From: Nissolia schottii
Taxonomy: Eukaryota > Streptophyta > Magnoliopsida > Fabales > Fabaceae
Reading direction: 5' to 3'
DNA length: 64,000 bases
Assembly (NCBI GenBank): GCA_003254905.1
Contig: QANU01086678.1
Coordinates: 1-64,000 of the forward strand
In this document: piece by piece, positions 43,435 through 55,540 of the stretch
Position numbering within the stretch: position 1 is the first letter of the stretch
Layout: the number at the start of each line of letters is the position of its first letter
Program-made: the position numbers and the translations under genes
Notes under the pieces: model-generated
Seen by the model: the letters and a program-made list of their open reading frames with translations, nothing else
Told to the model about the DNA's origin: nothing
Database searches by the model: none

Positions 43435-43548
43435 GAAAGTATAGCAAAAGAATTTTTGAATAAACTTGTGCAGTGGATCAAAAACATCAAAATTTCTGAT
43501 ACCCTGGAAGAAAGTTGTAGGCTAGGCCCTGTTGTTAGTGAAGGGCAG
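43435..43548 (+). pseudogene. ALDH10: Captured exon of an ALDH10 (betaine/aminoaldehyde dehydrogenase) gene
   Basis: A 114-bp exon with acceptor TTTTAG and donor GTACAT encodes 38 residues in one frame: [37 protein letters not shown]. This matches, in order, the segment of plant ALDH10 enzymes after the catalytic cysteine (family pattern F..KLV.W.KNIKISDP.EEGCRLGP). No neighbouring ALDH exons were found on either side, so a single exon with its splice sites was picked up by the CACTA. It cannot form an enzyme, but could be spliced into a chimeric transcript. Confidence 0.8.
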
Positions 43549-44183
43549 GTACATTCGCCGTTTCTCATTTCTGTGTACACTAGCAACTTAAGTTACTTCC
43601 CACTCCTTTTGTGAAGCAAAGAACGTGTTTATTTTTGTATGTTCAAAGCCTTCTTGGATATTCAAAATGATAATGTATAGGTAGTATGATATCATTAGTG
43701 ATTCTGAATGATTATCAAGTTGCATGTTGTGTGGTTAGCTGCGTGTATTCTTTCTTTTAAAAAATTTATGATAGGGACGGAACCTTTTCCTAAACATTAT
43801 GTATGCAGCTATATGATTTATTTTTCCTTCTGCTTTAGTTACTTAAAACATCATATTGATATAAGCATTTTTTTTTTCCTTTAGCATAGATTATGTTTTT
43901 TCTTTGTATTTCCCTTATTGTTTTCTCTCATAATTTGCAACCAAAACCTCTCATTTTGACCCCTTAATTGTGTATCTGATTTCATTTGAAATGGAAACAT
44001 AATTTATTCAGGATAATTCCACCAATTGATCCTTGATTAGGCAAACATAATGATCATACTGGAAAACATAATGATCATAAGAACCTTCCATTTCTTGTTA
44101 AGCCTATCCTTTTCTCTTTCGTGGATTTTGACCTTTTGAATCAATCAATTTTGTGTATTGTTTTATTATTTATTTGTTTAGAT

Positions 44184-47182
44184 ATGAACTACCTTAGTGT
44201 CTTATCATCTAAAGATTGGATGGATTTACCACGATATGAGAAAGAGTATTTTGAAGGTGTTCAGAGTTTTTTGGACTTTGCTTTCTCAGTTGGAGATCCT
44301 CAAGGAGAAGAAATTCAGTGTCCTTGTGCGAAGTGTTGCAATATATATTGGTATAGAGGACATATAGTAGAGGACCATCTCGTAGCATACGGGTTTGTTA
44401 GAGGTTATATATACTAGATGGATTAATCATGGGGAGCTGATTTTCCCGATGGATGTTGATAGTGCCATAGATGGCGAAGGTGATTGTAATGATGACATTA
44501 ATGGGTTGTTGCGTGACACATTACGAGATGTGACACAAGGAGTAGTAGAAAATGAAGGCCCAAATGAATTTGCAAAAAAATTCTATAGCTTGGTCGACGA
44601 GGCAAGCAAAGTACTATATCCGGGTTGTAAAGGATTCTCGACATAATCATTCACCATCCGTCTTTACTTGTTGAAGTGTTTACATGGCTGGAGCAATTCA
44701 TCATTTACTTCACTCTTTGAGTTGTTAAAATAAGCTATGCCTGATTTAAACATTCCTACATCTTTTAACAAAACAAAGGCTATGGTCAAAGACTTGGGCC
44801 TTGACTATGAGAAGATTGATGCATGTCCCAACGATTGCATGTTATGTCAAGATAATTATATAAATGACTCATCTTGCTATGTGTGCGGAGCTTCTCGATA
44901 TAATGAATATCCTATTGTCGATAATGATCCCAAGCCTTCCAAAAAGCCTTGTAAGGTTGCTGCTAAAACTCTTAAGATATTTTCCCTTGATTCCAAGACT
45001 CAAGAGGCTTTTTATGTGCTCAAGGACAACAAATATGTTGAGGTGGCATGACGAGAAACGATGTAGAGATGGAAAGCTAAGACATCCTGCAGATGGTCAA
45101 TCATGGAAGGAGTTTGATACTCTTTACCAGATTTTGCAAAAGACTCTCGCAATTTAAGACTTGGCTTAGCAAGTGACGGGTTCAATCCATATCGAACCAT
45201 GAGCATATCGAACCATGAGCATGGCCGGTCATTTTGATGGTCTATAATTTGTCTCATTGGATGAGCATGAAGTCCGAATATTTTATGCTATCTTTGCTCA
45301 TACCGGGACCACGATCACCTAGAAATGACATCGACATCTATCTGCAACCATTAATAGAAGAGTTAAAGGAGTTAGTGGATTTAGGGGTTGAAACTTGAAA
45401 CATATGATTCATCAAGAAATGAGACTTTTCATATGAGAGAAGCCCTTTTATGGACAATTAATGACTTTCCAACATATGCTATGCTGTCTGGTTGGAGCAC
45501 AAAGGGGAAATTGGCTTGCCCTTGCTATAATTTCGAGACTTCTTCTTCCTATTTGAATCATAGCTGCAATACGTGCTATATGGATCATTGAATTTTTTTT
45601 ATCCATGGAGCATTCGTCGAGATTTAATGAAAGATCTTTTAATGGAAAAGCTAGATATAGGCCTCCACCACGCTTGCTAAGGGAACAGACATATTTGATA
45701 TGCTAAAAAAACATGGACAATGCATTTGGGAAGAAGCAAAAGAAATCAAATTCTGGCCCATGGAAGAAAAGGTCAATATTTTTTGAATTACCTTGTTGGC
45801 AGCATAACATGTTTCGCCATAACCTTGATGTTATGTACATAGAGAAGAACATAGTTGATAACATCATTGATACTCTTGTGGATATTCTTGGAAAGACAAA
45901 GGACCATGCAGGTGCTCGTTTTGACCTTAAAGAGATGGACATTAGAAAGAAGCTTCACCCAAAAGATACAAAGGATGGCAAAAGAACGAAGTTTGCAAAA
46001 GCATGCTTCTCAATGACCGCTGGGGAGAAATCAATCTTTTGTGGTGTTTTGAAGAAAGCAAAAAACTTCATGATGGTAGTGCTTCCAACATCTCTTAGTG
46101 TGTGCCTCTAGTTGAGAGAAAAATATCTAGTTATAAGACCCATGATCCTCATATCATGTTACATTACTTGTTACAAATACCAATCAAAAGCATACTCCTT
46201 GATCATGTTGCTATCCCTTTGGTTCGTCTAAGTTCATTCTTCCGTCGCTTATGTCAAGAAGTTATAACTTTGGAAGAGATAGATTGTTTAGAAGCAGAGA
46301 TTGTGGAAACATTTTGCCAATTGGAGAGAGTTTTTCCGCCTAGCTTTTTTGATATAATGGTTCACCTTCCAATTCATTTAGAAAATGAGGTGAGGTTAGG
46401 TTAGGTGGTCTAGTTTAGTTTAGATGGATGTATCCTATTGAAAGATATATATGTCTAAATTGAACTCTTATGTTCACAATAAAAGTCGTCCGGAAGGATC
46501 AACTGGAGAAGGATATTTGGTTGAAGAGTGTTTAACCTTTTGCTCAAGATATTTGCAAGAAGGCGTGCAAACAAGATTCGATAAAAGACTTCGAAACAAT
46601 GATGAATGCCAATCAAATGAACTCCAAAACTCTAATTTTTTCTTAAACAAAGGATGTCCTTTAGGTGGAAAAATAGGGGATCCATTTGTTTTAGATGACA
46701 AATCAAGAAGCCAAGCCTATGCTTACATATTGAACAATTGCGATGAGATCCAATAATATATTAGGTACTCATCCTTGTAATATTCCTTTCACTTGATTAA
46801 ATTTTATTGTCCTAACAAACAAAAATACATGTCCAATTTAGAGAGCATGCGGATGAAGTTAAAAGTCAACGACGGCGATCAAAATGGAGCAAAGCCAATG
46901 ATCATAGTCAAAACTTGTCTCAATGGTTTGAGACTCTGTGCAAGGAAAGATGATGTTCCTAATTGGGTAAAAGAATTGTCTAGAGGTCCAAATAAAGTTC
47001 CAAAAAGATATTCTGGATATCTCATCAATGGATATAGGTTTCATACTAGGAGGCGTGATGCAAGACAAAAAATACAGAACAGTGGTGTCACTTTGGTGGC
47101 GTTAACTACAAGCTTTGCAAGCCCCAAGGATAAAAATCCAATTGAATCAAATATAACTTATTACCGTCATATAATTTGTTGA
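44184..47182 (+). pseudogene. CACTA TNP2-like transposase gene, multiply broken
   Basis: Regions in family order are the N-terminal transposase-associated zinc domain (WMDLPRYEKEYFEGV, CPCAKCCNIYW; about 44217-44440), the TNP2 core (YPGCKGFS, LNIPTSFNKTK, GLDYEKIDACPNDCML; then WHDEKRCRDGKLRHPADG; then LLWTINDFPTYAMLSGWST near 45450), a DUF4218-like part (KISSYKTHDPHIMLHYLLQ, IMVHLPIHLENE; about 46105-46390) and the start of a DUF4216-like part (YSGYLINGYRFHTRRRD; about 47017). In-frame stops near 44644 and 44730, and frameshifts near 44405, 45045, 45145, 45700 and 46085, break it. TNP2 is the catalytic transposase of En/Spm elements; this copy should be inactive. Confidence 0.88.
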
Positions 47183-48628
47183 AAATTGAAGCATCTACTG
47201 GTCTAGTCCTTGATCAAATGTGTGGATGCAATTTCTTGTAGCATGAAACTGTTAACTATGGATTTCTCTAGCTAACAAAACCCCAACTTTAAAGCTTCAT
47301 CCTTAACTAATTATTTGAGAATATAAAAAAGTTAAAAGATTAATACAAAGCTTCATCCTTAACTAATTATTTGGCCTGCTACAAGGATTGCTTCTGCAAC
47401 TCCTTTTCTCGCTCTTTTGGGTTTCGTTCCTTATTTACATGTTCTAGTGTATTTTAATTATGTCTTCATCGTTGCTTCAGTTCTTGTTATTTTTATTCTT
47501 ACTAGTTCTGATAATAGCTACTGCATGTTATGCTTATAGAGTATCTCTAAATTCATTTTATTTTTTTGGGATTACAGACAAGTATTCTACATAATGAACC
47601 AAGGAGCACTTTTAAAGAAAAAAAGGGTGTTGACCCTAAACCAAAAATTAACCCTAAACCAAAAATTAAATCAAATGAAGCCAGAAAAAGTTACATCTGA
47701 AGGTCCTAATATGATGCTACCAGTGAAGAAACCAATGACTCAAATGATCATTACAAATTGCTTAGGACTAGAGCCATGACACAAGCTGAAAGTGCATCTT
47801 CTCATAAGCGGGACAGTGGCAAATTGCTTAGGAATAAAACCAAGACACAAGCTGAAGTGTTTCATCAAAATCAAGGGCATAACAAGATAAATGGGTGTGA
47901 GACAATGGACCATCATGAAACATGCAATGAAGAGGAGCAAATTCCCAAAAAGGTCAAGAGAACACCAATCTGCCCAGCAATGAGTATTGATCAATTTTTT
48001 CAAAAAGAAAAGATACATATGGAAGGAGAAGATCACATGCCATCTCCTATTCTTGATGAAAATGATGTGCTTACAAATCATAACGAGGAGGCACTAGATG
48101 ACCTTGACCATGAAGATGGTGACGACAGTATTTTTCTGGCATTCTTAATTACTTGTAGTTATTATTCATAACTTTGGGCTGCTATATGGACTTAGCTATA
48201 CTAAAAAGAACAAAAAAACTCGCGGAAAAACAACTTGTAAAGTGATTCATGCTAGAAACAAAGAAGAGCGAGAAGAAGTCACATTTTATAAAGGTCAAGC
48301 AATCGGCCCAATAAATAAAAGAGTAGCTAACTTGAGTAGATTTTTGGGCACAATTGCTAGGAATTCTAAGTTTATAACTTTGAATTACACTAATTGGCAA
48401 GCTGTGCCTAGAGAAAATAAGAGACGCATGTGGGAGTATGTTAATGTAAGTATGTTTTTAATTGTTTTTCTTTCTCTTTTGTTACTTTTTTTTATTTTTT
48501 ATTTCTATTCATGACTAATGATAATAATACTTGGTTTGTGTTGCATAGTATAAATTCATCATTCCAAATGAGGGAAAGGCATGGGTGATGACTGGTATCC
48601 GTGATTCTTGGAAGCGATACAAGGGATA

Positions 48629-48884
48629 TAAAAGAGTATGAACGCGAACCCACCACGTGATGCCGTTGCCACCACGTGATGCCGTTCACTCAACTTTCAT
48701 TCTGTTAGTTAGTTGCAAACGATTTAGGTCTACTACCGTGGTTCACTTATTTCCTAGCGCATAGTGGTCCCTCGTCTGTTTGTATAAATACAATGGCGAT
48801 GCATTGCTACAGTAATGAAAAAGAACGCATATTCATTTACTTCACCTTGCTCCTTTCTTTCGCTTTGATCTCTGATTCGTGTTA
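48629..48884 (+). repeat. 5' LTR of copia element 2
   Basis: 256 bp. It holds two CCACGTGATGCCGTT direct repeats (each with a CACGTG G-box core) near 48652 and 48671, and a TATAAATA box at 48783-48790, about 110 bp after the G-boxes: a compact promoter layout. It ends GATTCGTGTTA before the primer site. The terminal bases are TA rather than the usual TG/CA. Confidence 0.9.
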
Positions 48885-48931
48885 TGGTATCAGAGCTCTG
48901 ATCTTCAGAGCTCTGCTGCGCTAGATCGAGT

Positions 48932-51900
48932 ATGGTGCGTGCACAAGGAAACCGCGTCAACGCCAATGCAGGGAGCTCGACAGAAACTCCCGGTTGCAAC
49001 AATGGCGGCGATCCAACACAAAACCCAAGCAGTCCCTACTACCTTCATCCGAGTAAAAATCCCTCACTCGTCATTGTTCCTGCACTGTTGACAGGCCCGA
49101 AATATCACCGGTGGAGCAGGTCGATGAGAAGAGCCATGATTGCAAAGAATAAGTTCAAATTTCTCACAAGAGAAATCGAGAAACCGGATGAATTTCATCC
49201 TCTGTTTGAAGCATGGGAACGCTGCAACACTATGATCCATTCATGGATCATGAATTCAGTGTCACAGGCGATCGCCAGAAGCATAGACGGCATGGAAGAT
49301 GCAGCTGCAGTTTGGAAGGATCTGCAAGAGCGATTCGCTCAGGGAGACTTCCTCAGAATCGCCAAGATCCAGCATGATCTATACACTCTTCAGCAAGGTA
49401 ATCTCTCTGTTAATGATTACTTCACTGAACTGAAATCCCTGTGGGAGGAACTTGAGAACTACAGGTCGTGTATAGAATGTGTATGTGCAACTAGATGCAC
49501 ATGTGCAGCCACTAGGAACAACAGGTTGCATAGGGAACAAGACTATGCGCTTAGGTTCCTTACTGGACTAGATGAGAAATTCACTAATGTTAGGTCTCAG
49601 ATCTTGATGAGTGAGACACTCCCACCACTGAACCGAGTTTTCACCATAGTAGCAAGAGAGAGAACTAGATGGAGAATTTGTTGATGAAAATAAAATTCAG
49701 ATAAACGCTGCTACATCGGTTGCAAACAATAGCAAGTCCGTAGCAAAGTCCAAAGGAAATGGAAAGTCTTGTACCAACTGTGGTAAGGCAGGGCACACCT
49801 ATGAGGAGTGTTTCAGAATCATAGGTTACCCTGCACATTGGAAAACCAAGAATTCTGTAGCAAATTGTGCGGATGCTGAACAGAAACCAGATTCATCACA
49901 GCAGGGGAGTGGATCTGGAGGAAATACTTTTAGCTTCACACAGGAGCAGTATCAAAGCTTGCTCACCTTGATTCAACAGAATCAACCTTCTGGTAATGTT
50001 GCCCAGGCCTCACAACTCCTTGGAGTTGAGCAATCTATGTATGCCTCAGGCTTATGCCTCTTGTGCATCATCCAAAACAGCATGTGGATCATGGATCCTT
50101 GATTCAGGTGCTACGGATTACATGTGTTCCAGGCTGAATTGGTTCAATTCTTACCAGCCAATTAAACCAGTGCAGGTTAAACTGCCTAATGGTGCCAGCA
50201 TCTTGGCAAAATTTTCAGGAGTTGTTAATTTTGTTTCTGGTCTTAGACTAACTAATGTTTGTTTGTACCAGAATTTAAGATCAATTTAGTTTCTATTTCT
50301 AAGCTGACCTGCAAAAGAAATTACTCATTAACATTCCTATGTAATGAATGTATTATACAGGATGTGCACAGGATGAGAGTGATTGGTTTTGGTAGACAAT
50401 TCCTTGGCCTATACTACTTGGTTGCTGAGAATCCAAGACCTGTCATCAATCCCACTGCTGCTGTTAATGCTGATGTTGCTGACACTGCAGCTGTTTCTGC
50501 TGCTTCCATTAAAGTTCACAACTATGCTACTATACCTGAAGAAGCTATTTGGCACTTTAGATTAGGCCACCCTTCACCCCATAGGATGAGGCTTGTTAGT
50601 AAACAATTTCCCTATGTCTTAAATAACTTTTGTCAACCTTGTGACATTTGTCAATTTGCAAAACAGAAAAGATTGCCTTATGAAATCAGTAGTTCAACGG
50701 CAATAACACGATTTGACCTTATACACATGGACATTTGGGGGCCATTCTCCACAAATGGTTACCATGGGCACAAATATTTTCTCACTGCTGTGGATGATCA
50801 CAGCAGGTTCACATGGACTTTCCTAATGAAAGCAAAATCAGAAACCATTCCCAGCATTAAAAGATTTGTTGCTTTTATACAAACCCAATTTAACAGCAAG
50901 ATAAAGGTGATAAGAAGTGACAATGGACCAGAGTTCCACATTCCAAGCCTGTATGATTCACTTGGTATAATTCATCAAACATCCTGCTGAGAGACCCACA
51001 ACAAAATGGAAGGGTTGAGAGGAAGCACCAGCATGTGCTCAATGTAGCGAGGGCTATCTTTTTCCAATCCAATCTTCCCAAATACTTCTGGTCCTATGCT
51101 GTAACTTATGCCACCTACACTATCAACAGAATTCCAACTCCCTTGCTGGATAACTTTTCCCCATATCAGGTTCTCTTTGGCCGCAAACCTGATCTGAACA
51201 TCCTTAAAGCATTTGGGGGCCTTTGCTACGTTTCAACCATTTCAGCAAGAAGAGATAAATTTGCTCCCAGGGCAGAAAAGTCAATTTTCCTGGGGTTCAA
51301 ACCTGGCACTAAGGGCTTTATGACATATAGCCTTCAAGCACACACCATTCAGATCTCCAGAAATGTCATATTCTATGACCACATATTCCCCTATCGAACC
51401 CATTCATCACAAACTCCATCACCTCCAATCTTAACTCCTACCATACCTACCCAGGCCACAGAGGCAGAACTAGACTTTCTTCACCCATCACCAAATTCCA
51501 ACCATAGACTTATCACACACCTGAACCCAGCCACACCACCACCTGAGCCACAGCACCTCAGTCCCAGCACACCTGTACCACACATCCCTACCACAGAGCC
51601 TGCTGATGACACACCCTCAACTTCAGTCCCAGCAATTCCCACAAATGCAAGATCAAGGAGACCACCAGCATATCTCAACGACTACATATGCAACCAAGTA
51701 GTATGTCCAAGGGATGCCGTACCAATCCTCAATCATTCCCACTGTAAGTATCCCTTGTCCAAATTTGTCTCCTATGATAATTAAGCACCATCACTGCATT
51801 CCTTTGCTTTTGCTGTGGATGCTGATACTGAGCCAAGAAACTATGCTGAGGCCAACAAGCATGAGTGCTGGAGACTAGCAATGCAAGCTGAACTTGATGC

Positions 51901-53407
51901 GCTTGCCTTAACCAAGACTTGGGTGATTACTGATTTGCCCCCTGGCCATGTTCCTATTGGCAACAAGTGGGTCTTTAAGATAAAGAGAAAGGCAGATGGC
52001 ACAGTTGAGTGGTACAAGGCGCGGCTGGTAGCCAAGGGGTACAATCAGGTGGAGGGCATCGATTATTTCGACACTTTTTCCCCGGTGGCAAAGATGACAA
52101 CTATACGCACTCTTCTGGCAGTGGCTTCCATCCAGAAGTGGCATTTGCATCAGTTAGATGTAAATAACGCTTTCCTGCACGGGGATTTGAGAGAGGAAGT
52201 TTACATGGTGTTGCCTCCTGGCCTGTCACACGAGGTTCCAGGCAAAGTTTGTAAGCTTGTTAAGAGCCTCTACGGCCTTAAACAAGCGAGCAGACAGTGG
52301 TTCGAGAAACTCACACATGTCTTGCTGCAATGTGGTTACTCACAAGCCTTCTCTGATCACACTTTGTTTGTCAAACATTGCTCTCCTCACTTCAGTGCTC
52401 TTCTAGTCTATGTTAACGACATAATCTTGGCAGGAAACTCACTGGCTGAATTTCAATGCATCAAAAGCACCCTGGACCAGAAGTTCAGAATCAAGGACTT
52501 GGGTGAATTAAGATACTTTTTGGGCTTGGAGGTCGCTCACTCTGTCAAAGGCATCTCCCTTTGCCAGAGAAAATATTGCACTGATCTCCTCACCGAATCG
52601 GGGGCCATCAATTCCAAACCTGCTTCCACGCCACTAGATGTTGCAGTAAGACTGTTTCAGGACAATGGGAGGCCTTTCGATGATGTGCCCTGCTATAGGA
52701 GGATGATAGGGCGCCTTCTTTATCTCACAACCACTCGCCTTGACATTGCCTTCGCGTGCCAACAGCTAAGTCAATTCCTCTCTACGCCAACTCAGGTTCA
52801 CCACCGCACTGCCATGCGCGTCTTAAGGTACCTTAAGGGGGCACCAGGCCGCGGGCTTTTCTTCCCTCGTGACTCACCGTTAGACCTCATTGGATACAGC
52901 GATGCGGACTGGGGCGGTTGCTTAGACACACGCCGATCCGTCACGGGTTACTGTTTCTTCATCGGCACTTCTTTGGTCTCATGGAAGGCCAAGAAACAAA
53001 CGACGGTTTCCAAGTCTTCCTCCGAGGCTGAGTACCGGGCCCTAGCCAGTGCCACATGTGAGCTTCAATGGCTTCATTACTTGCTCTCTGATCTCAAGTG
53101 CACTCCATTGTCCACTGCCACTCTTTATTGTGATAATCAGAGTGCCATCCACATCGCTGCAAACCCCGTGTTCCATGAACGGACCAAGCATCTCGATATC
53201 GACTGCCACATCGTACGCGAGCGCTTCCAAGCGGGACTCATGCGTTTGGTACCAGTCCCCACGATCGATCAGTGCGTTGATGTGCTCACGAAGGCGTTGT
53301 CCCTTCCCTTTGCCAATTTAGTGTCCAAGCTCGGCATGATTGATATATATCAAGCATTGCCGGCTTGCGGGGGGGTAAAAGAGTATGAACGCGAACCCAC
53401 CACGTGA
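48932..53407 (+). pseudogene. gag-pol of copia element 2 with frameshifts and altered polymerase motif
   Basis: Gag starts at the ATG at 48932. The zinc knuckle CTNCGKAGHTYEEC is near 49770. Protease WILDSGATDYMC is near 50091. The integrase zinc region (WHFRLGH, CDIC) is near 50551-50650 and the DDE core near 50726-50935 (HMDIWGP, RSDNGPEF), continuing after a frame break with GRVERKH. Reverse transcriptase spans about 51860-52600. RNase H has YSDADWGG and SSSEAEYRALA near 52896-53040. Frame breaks lie near 49664, 50040, 50270 and 50985, and there is a stop at 51782. The polymerase motif reads YVND (about 52411) instead of YVDD, replacing a metal-binding Asp with Asn. The final frame runs into the 3' LTR. 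Confidence 0.9.
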
Positions 53408-53631
53408 TGCCGTTGCCACCACGTGATGCCGTTCACTCAACTTTCATTCTGTTAGTTAGTTGCAAACGATTTGGGTCTACTACCGTGGTTCACTTATTTC
53501 CTAGCGCATAGTGGTCCCTCGTCTGTTTGTATAAATACAATGGCGATGCATTGCTACCATAATGAAAAAGAACGCATATTCATTTACTTCACCTTGCTCC
53601 TTTCTTTCGCTTTGATCTCTGATTCGTGTTA
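53376..53631 (+). repeat. 3' LTR of copia element 2
   Basis: 256 bp, three differences from the 5' LTR (one near position 100 of the LTR, two adjacent to GCATTGCTAC). It follows a polypurine tract and is flanked by GATAT. Confidence 0.9.
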
Positions 53632-55089
53632 GATATGTCAAGAAAAATCATTTTGATAAATATGATTCCATGGAAGATGTGTTGAAAGTTCAATTCTGCA
53701 AATTGATTAAGTTTTAAGAGTCTTCCTATCATCGAAGTGAGATGAAACAATTTCTATTTTCTTTTTACAATTTTTTAACAGTTTGAACTTCAAAATTGTC
53801 AACATGCGGGAGAAAATGAAGTGGAAGCATTAGAAGCAGTGTTTGGAAAGGAACAACTTGGCCGAGTTCGGTGCTATGGAAGAACAATTACAGCAAGCTC
53901 ATTGAAAAGAGATGAAGAAATTTGTCAAATGAAACGAGAACATGATGAGAAAGTAACATCTTTACAAAATGAAGTGCAATAATTGAAGGGAAAGATGGAC
54001 AAATTTTATAGTATCGTAAAATTGTTGCCACAACAAAACAACCCTGGAATGAGCATAGAAGATGTGGAAGCTTTGCTGCAATCTGCCGACTCCTCTGGGG
54101 CAAGTCATCATGTTCCAAACGAGGAAAATGTAAGTACTCTAAGATTCTAATTACTCTTAGTTGAGCCAACAAAAAATCAAGTAGAAAGCTTTTGATACTC
54201 TTCACAGTTTCTATCTCTCTACAATCCCTTTTGATTTTTAGCTCAGTTTACTGACTGTTAACTGTTTTCTTCCCCTGTTTGTGAATTATTGCTACAACGT
54301 CAAAAATTTGTGACACCTGTTATATATCATTAAAGAAAATGCGTTAAATAGTTAAATTTTGAAATGGGAAAGTTCATGTATGACATGTTGATGTAGCATC
54401 AATCTAATTCAAATTTTGTTTGGGATCTTTTCATTTATGTTTTATCTAGGATTTTCTTTACTCCTAAGGTTGGGAGTAATGGAGGGACGGGAGTAAAGGA
54501 GGGACTTGGACCCTTTGACAGGTCATGTGTTGTTTATTGCATATAAATTAAGTTGACATTGTTAAACATTTTTCTTTCGTATACTTAAGTTTATTTTAAT
54601 GTGTAGGACTATGTGGATGATGCGTTTGATGACATTGGATGACATACGTTGGATGACATTACTTGTCTATTTAGTTTTATACATCGATACATATAATATG
54701 ATGGCGTTTTTTTAGATTTTTTATAACTTATTTGGAGTGTTCTGTTTAAACTTATTTTTAATCACTTAGTTAACTAATATTTTAAAGTTGTTTTTAGTAC
54801 TGAAATATGATATATCAAAGTTAGATTACGATGACACTTTAGATGTTATGAATTATCAATGTGTTGTGTTTTAACTTTGGACAATTAATTATTTTACTTT
54901 GATCATTAAATTGATGTTTGTTTATTTTGGGATGTGTAATATTATAATATTTAATCGAGTAATAAATTAAAATTTTAAACTATGAGATTTTAATAATTTT
55001 TGTATATTAATGTAAAAGATAAAAATGTGTCAATTAAGAATAGAAAACACTAGAAAAAATGTACATTTTTTTAGGTATGACCTTAATTA

Positions 55090-55540
55090 GATAAGAAATA
55101 CCACACAACGAAAGTGTGACCTTTGTTCTTGTAAGAGGCCACACTTTAAGTGTGAACTTTAGTTCAAACAAATGGCAACACTTAAAAGTGTGACGTTTAG
55201 TTCAAATAAATGGCAACACTATAAGTGTGACATTTAGTTAAGACAAAATTCAATACTTTAAGTGTGACCATAAATGTGAAGTATTGGGAACACTTGAAAA
55301 TATAACCTAAAATATGGGAAAAATTGTGGTGCAACCTTTCTCATATGGTGTACTTTTTAGTGGCAAAAGGTATACTTTTTTAAAATTGTAGTCTTTGCTT
55401 CAATAAGGTGTGCCCATAGAGAAAAGGATACGACTCTATAGGTTATCCCCTATTAAGTGTGACCTAAAGTTGAAAAGGGTAGTCTTTAATCAAAGGTCAC
55501 ACTTTTTTCAATTATAGAGCACACTTTTTAAGTGTTCCCT
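55090..55540. repeat. Right subterminal AAGTGTG repeats of the CACTA element
   Basis: About ten copies of AAGTGTGAC or its complement occur in both orientations, some in repeating units with TTTAGTTCAAA. They mirror the left arm and confirm the element's ends. Confidence 0.75.

Larger units (their letters stand above)
48629..53631 (+). mobile_element. Ty1/copia retrotransposon 2, young, nested in the CACTA element
   Basis: Two 256-bp LTRs (48629-48884 and 53376-53631) differ at only three positions by eye. A tRNA-iMet primer site TGGTATCAGAGC follows the 5' LTR at 48885, and a G-rich polypurine tract (GCGGGGGGG) precedes the 3' LTR. The flanks share GATAT (48625-48629, overlapping the first LTR base, and 53632-53636). 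Domains in order are gag, protease, integrase, reverse transcriptase and RNase H. It interrupts the Transposase_24 gene, so it postdates that insertion. Frameshifts and a changed catalytic motif mean it is not autonomous. Confidence 0.93.
47594..54642 (+). pseudogene. TNP1-like (Transposase_24) gene interrupted by copia element 2
   Basis: The first part (about 47594-48171) is a low-complexity, Lys/Gln- and acidic-rich stretch. From 48242 it resembles the plant Transposase_24 domain: EEVTFYKGQAIGPINKRVANL, LSRFLGTIARN, LNYTNWQAVPRENKRRMWEYV, then IIPNEGKAWV and WKRYKGY. Reading is cut at 48629 by the copia element and resumes at 53632 (RYVKKNHFDKYDS), then VFGKEQLGRVRCYGRTITASS and a coiled-coil-like MKREHDEKVTSLQNEVQ, with a TAA at about 53980. 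The last exon DYVDDAFDDIG ends at 54642. TNP1-type proteins bind subterminal repeats. The gene is inactivated here by the insertion and stops. Confidence 0.78.
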
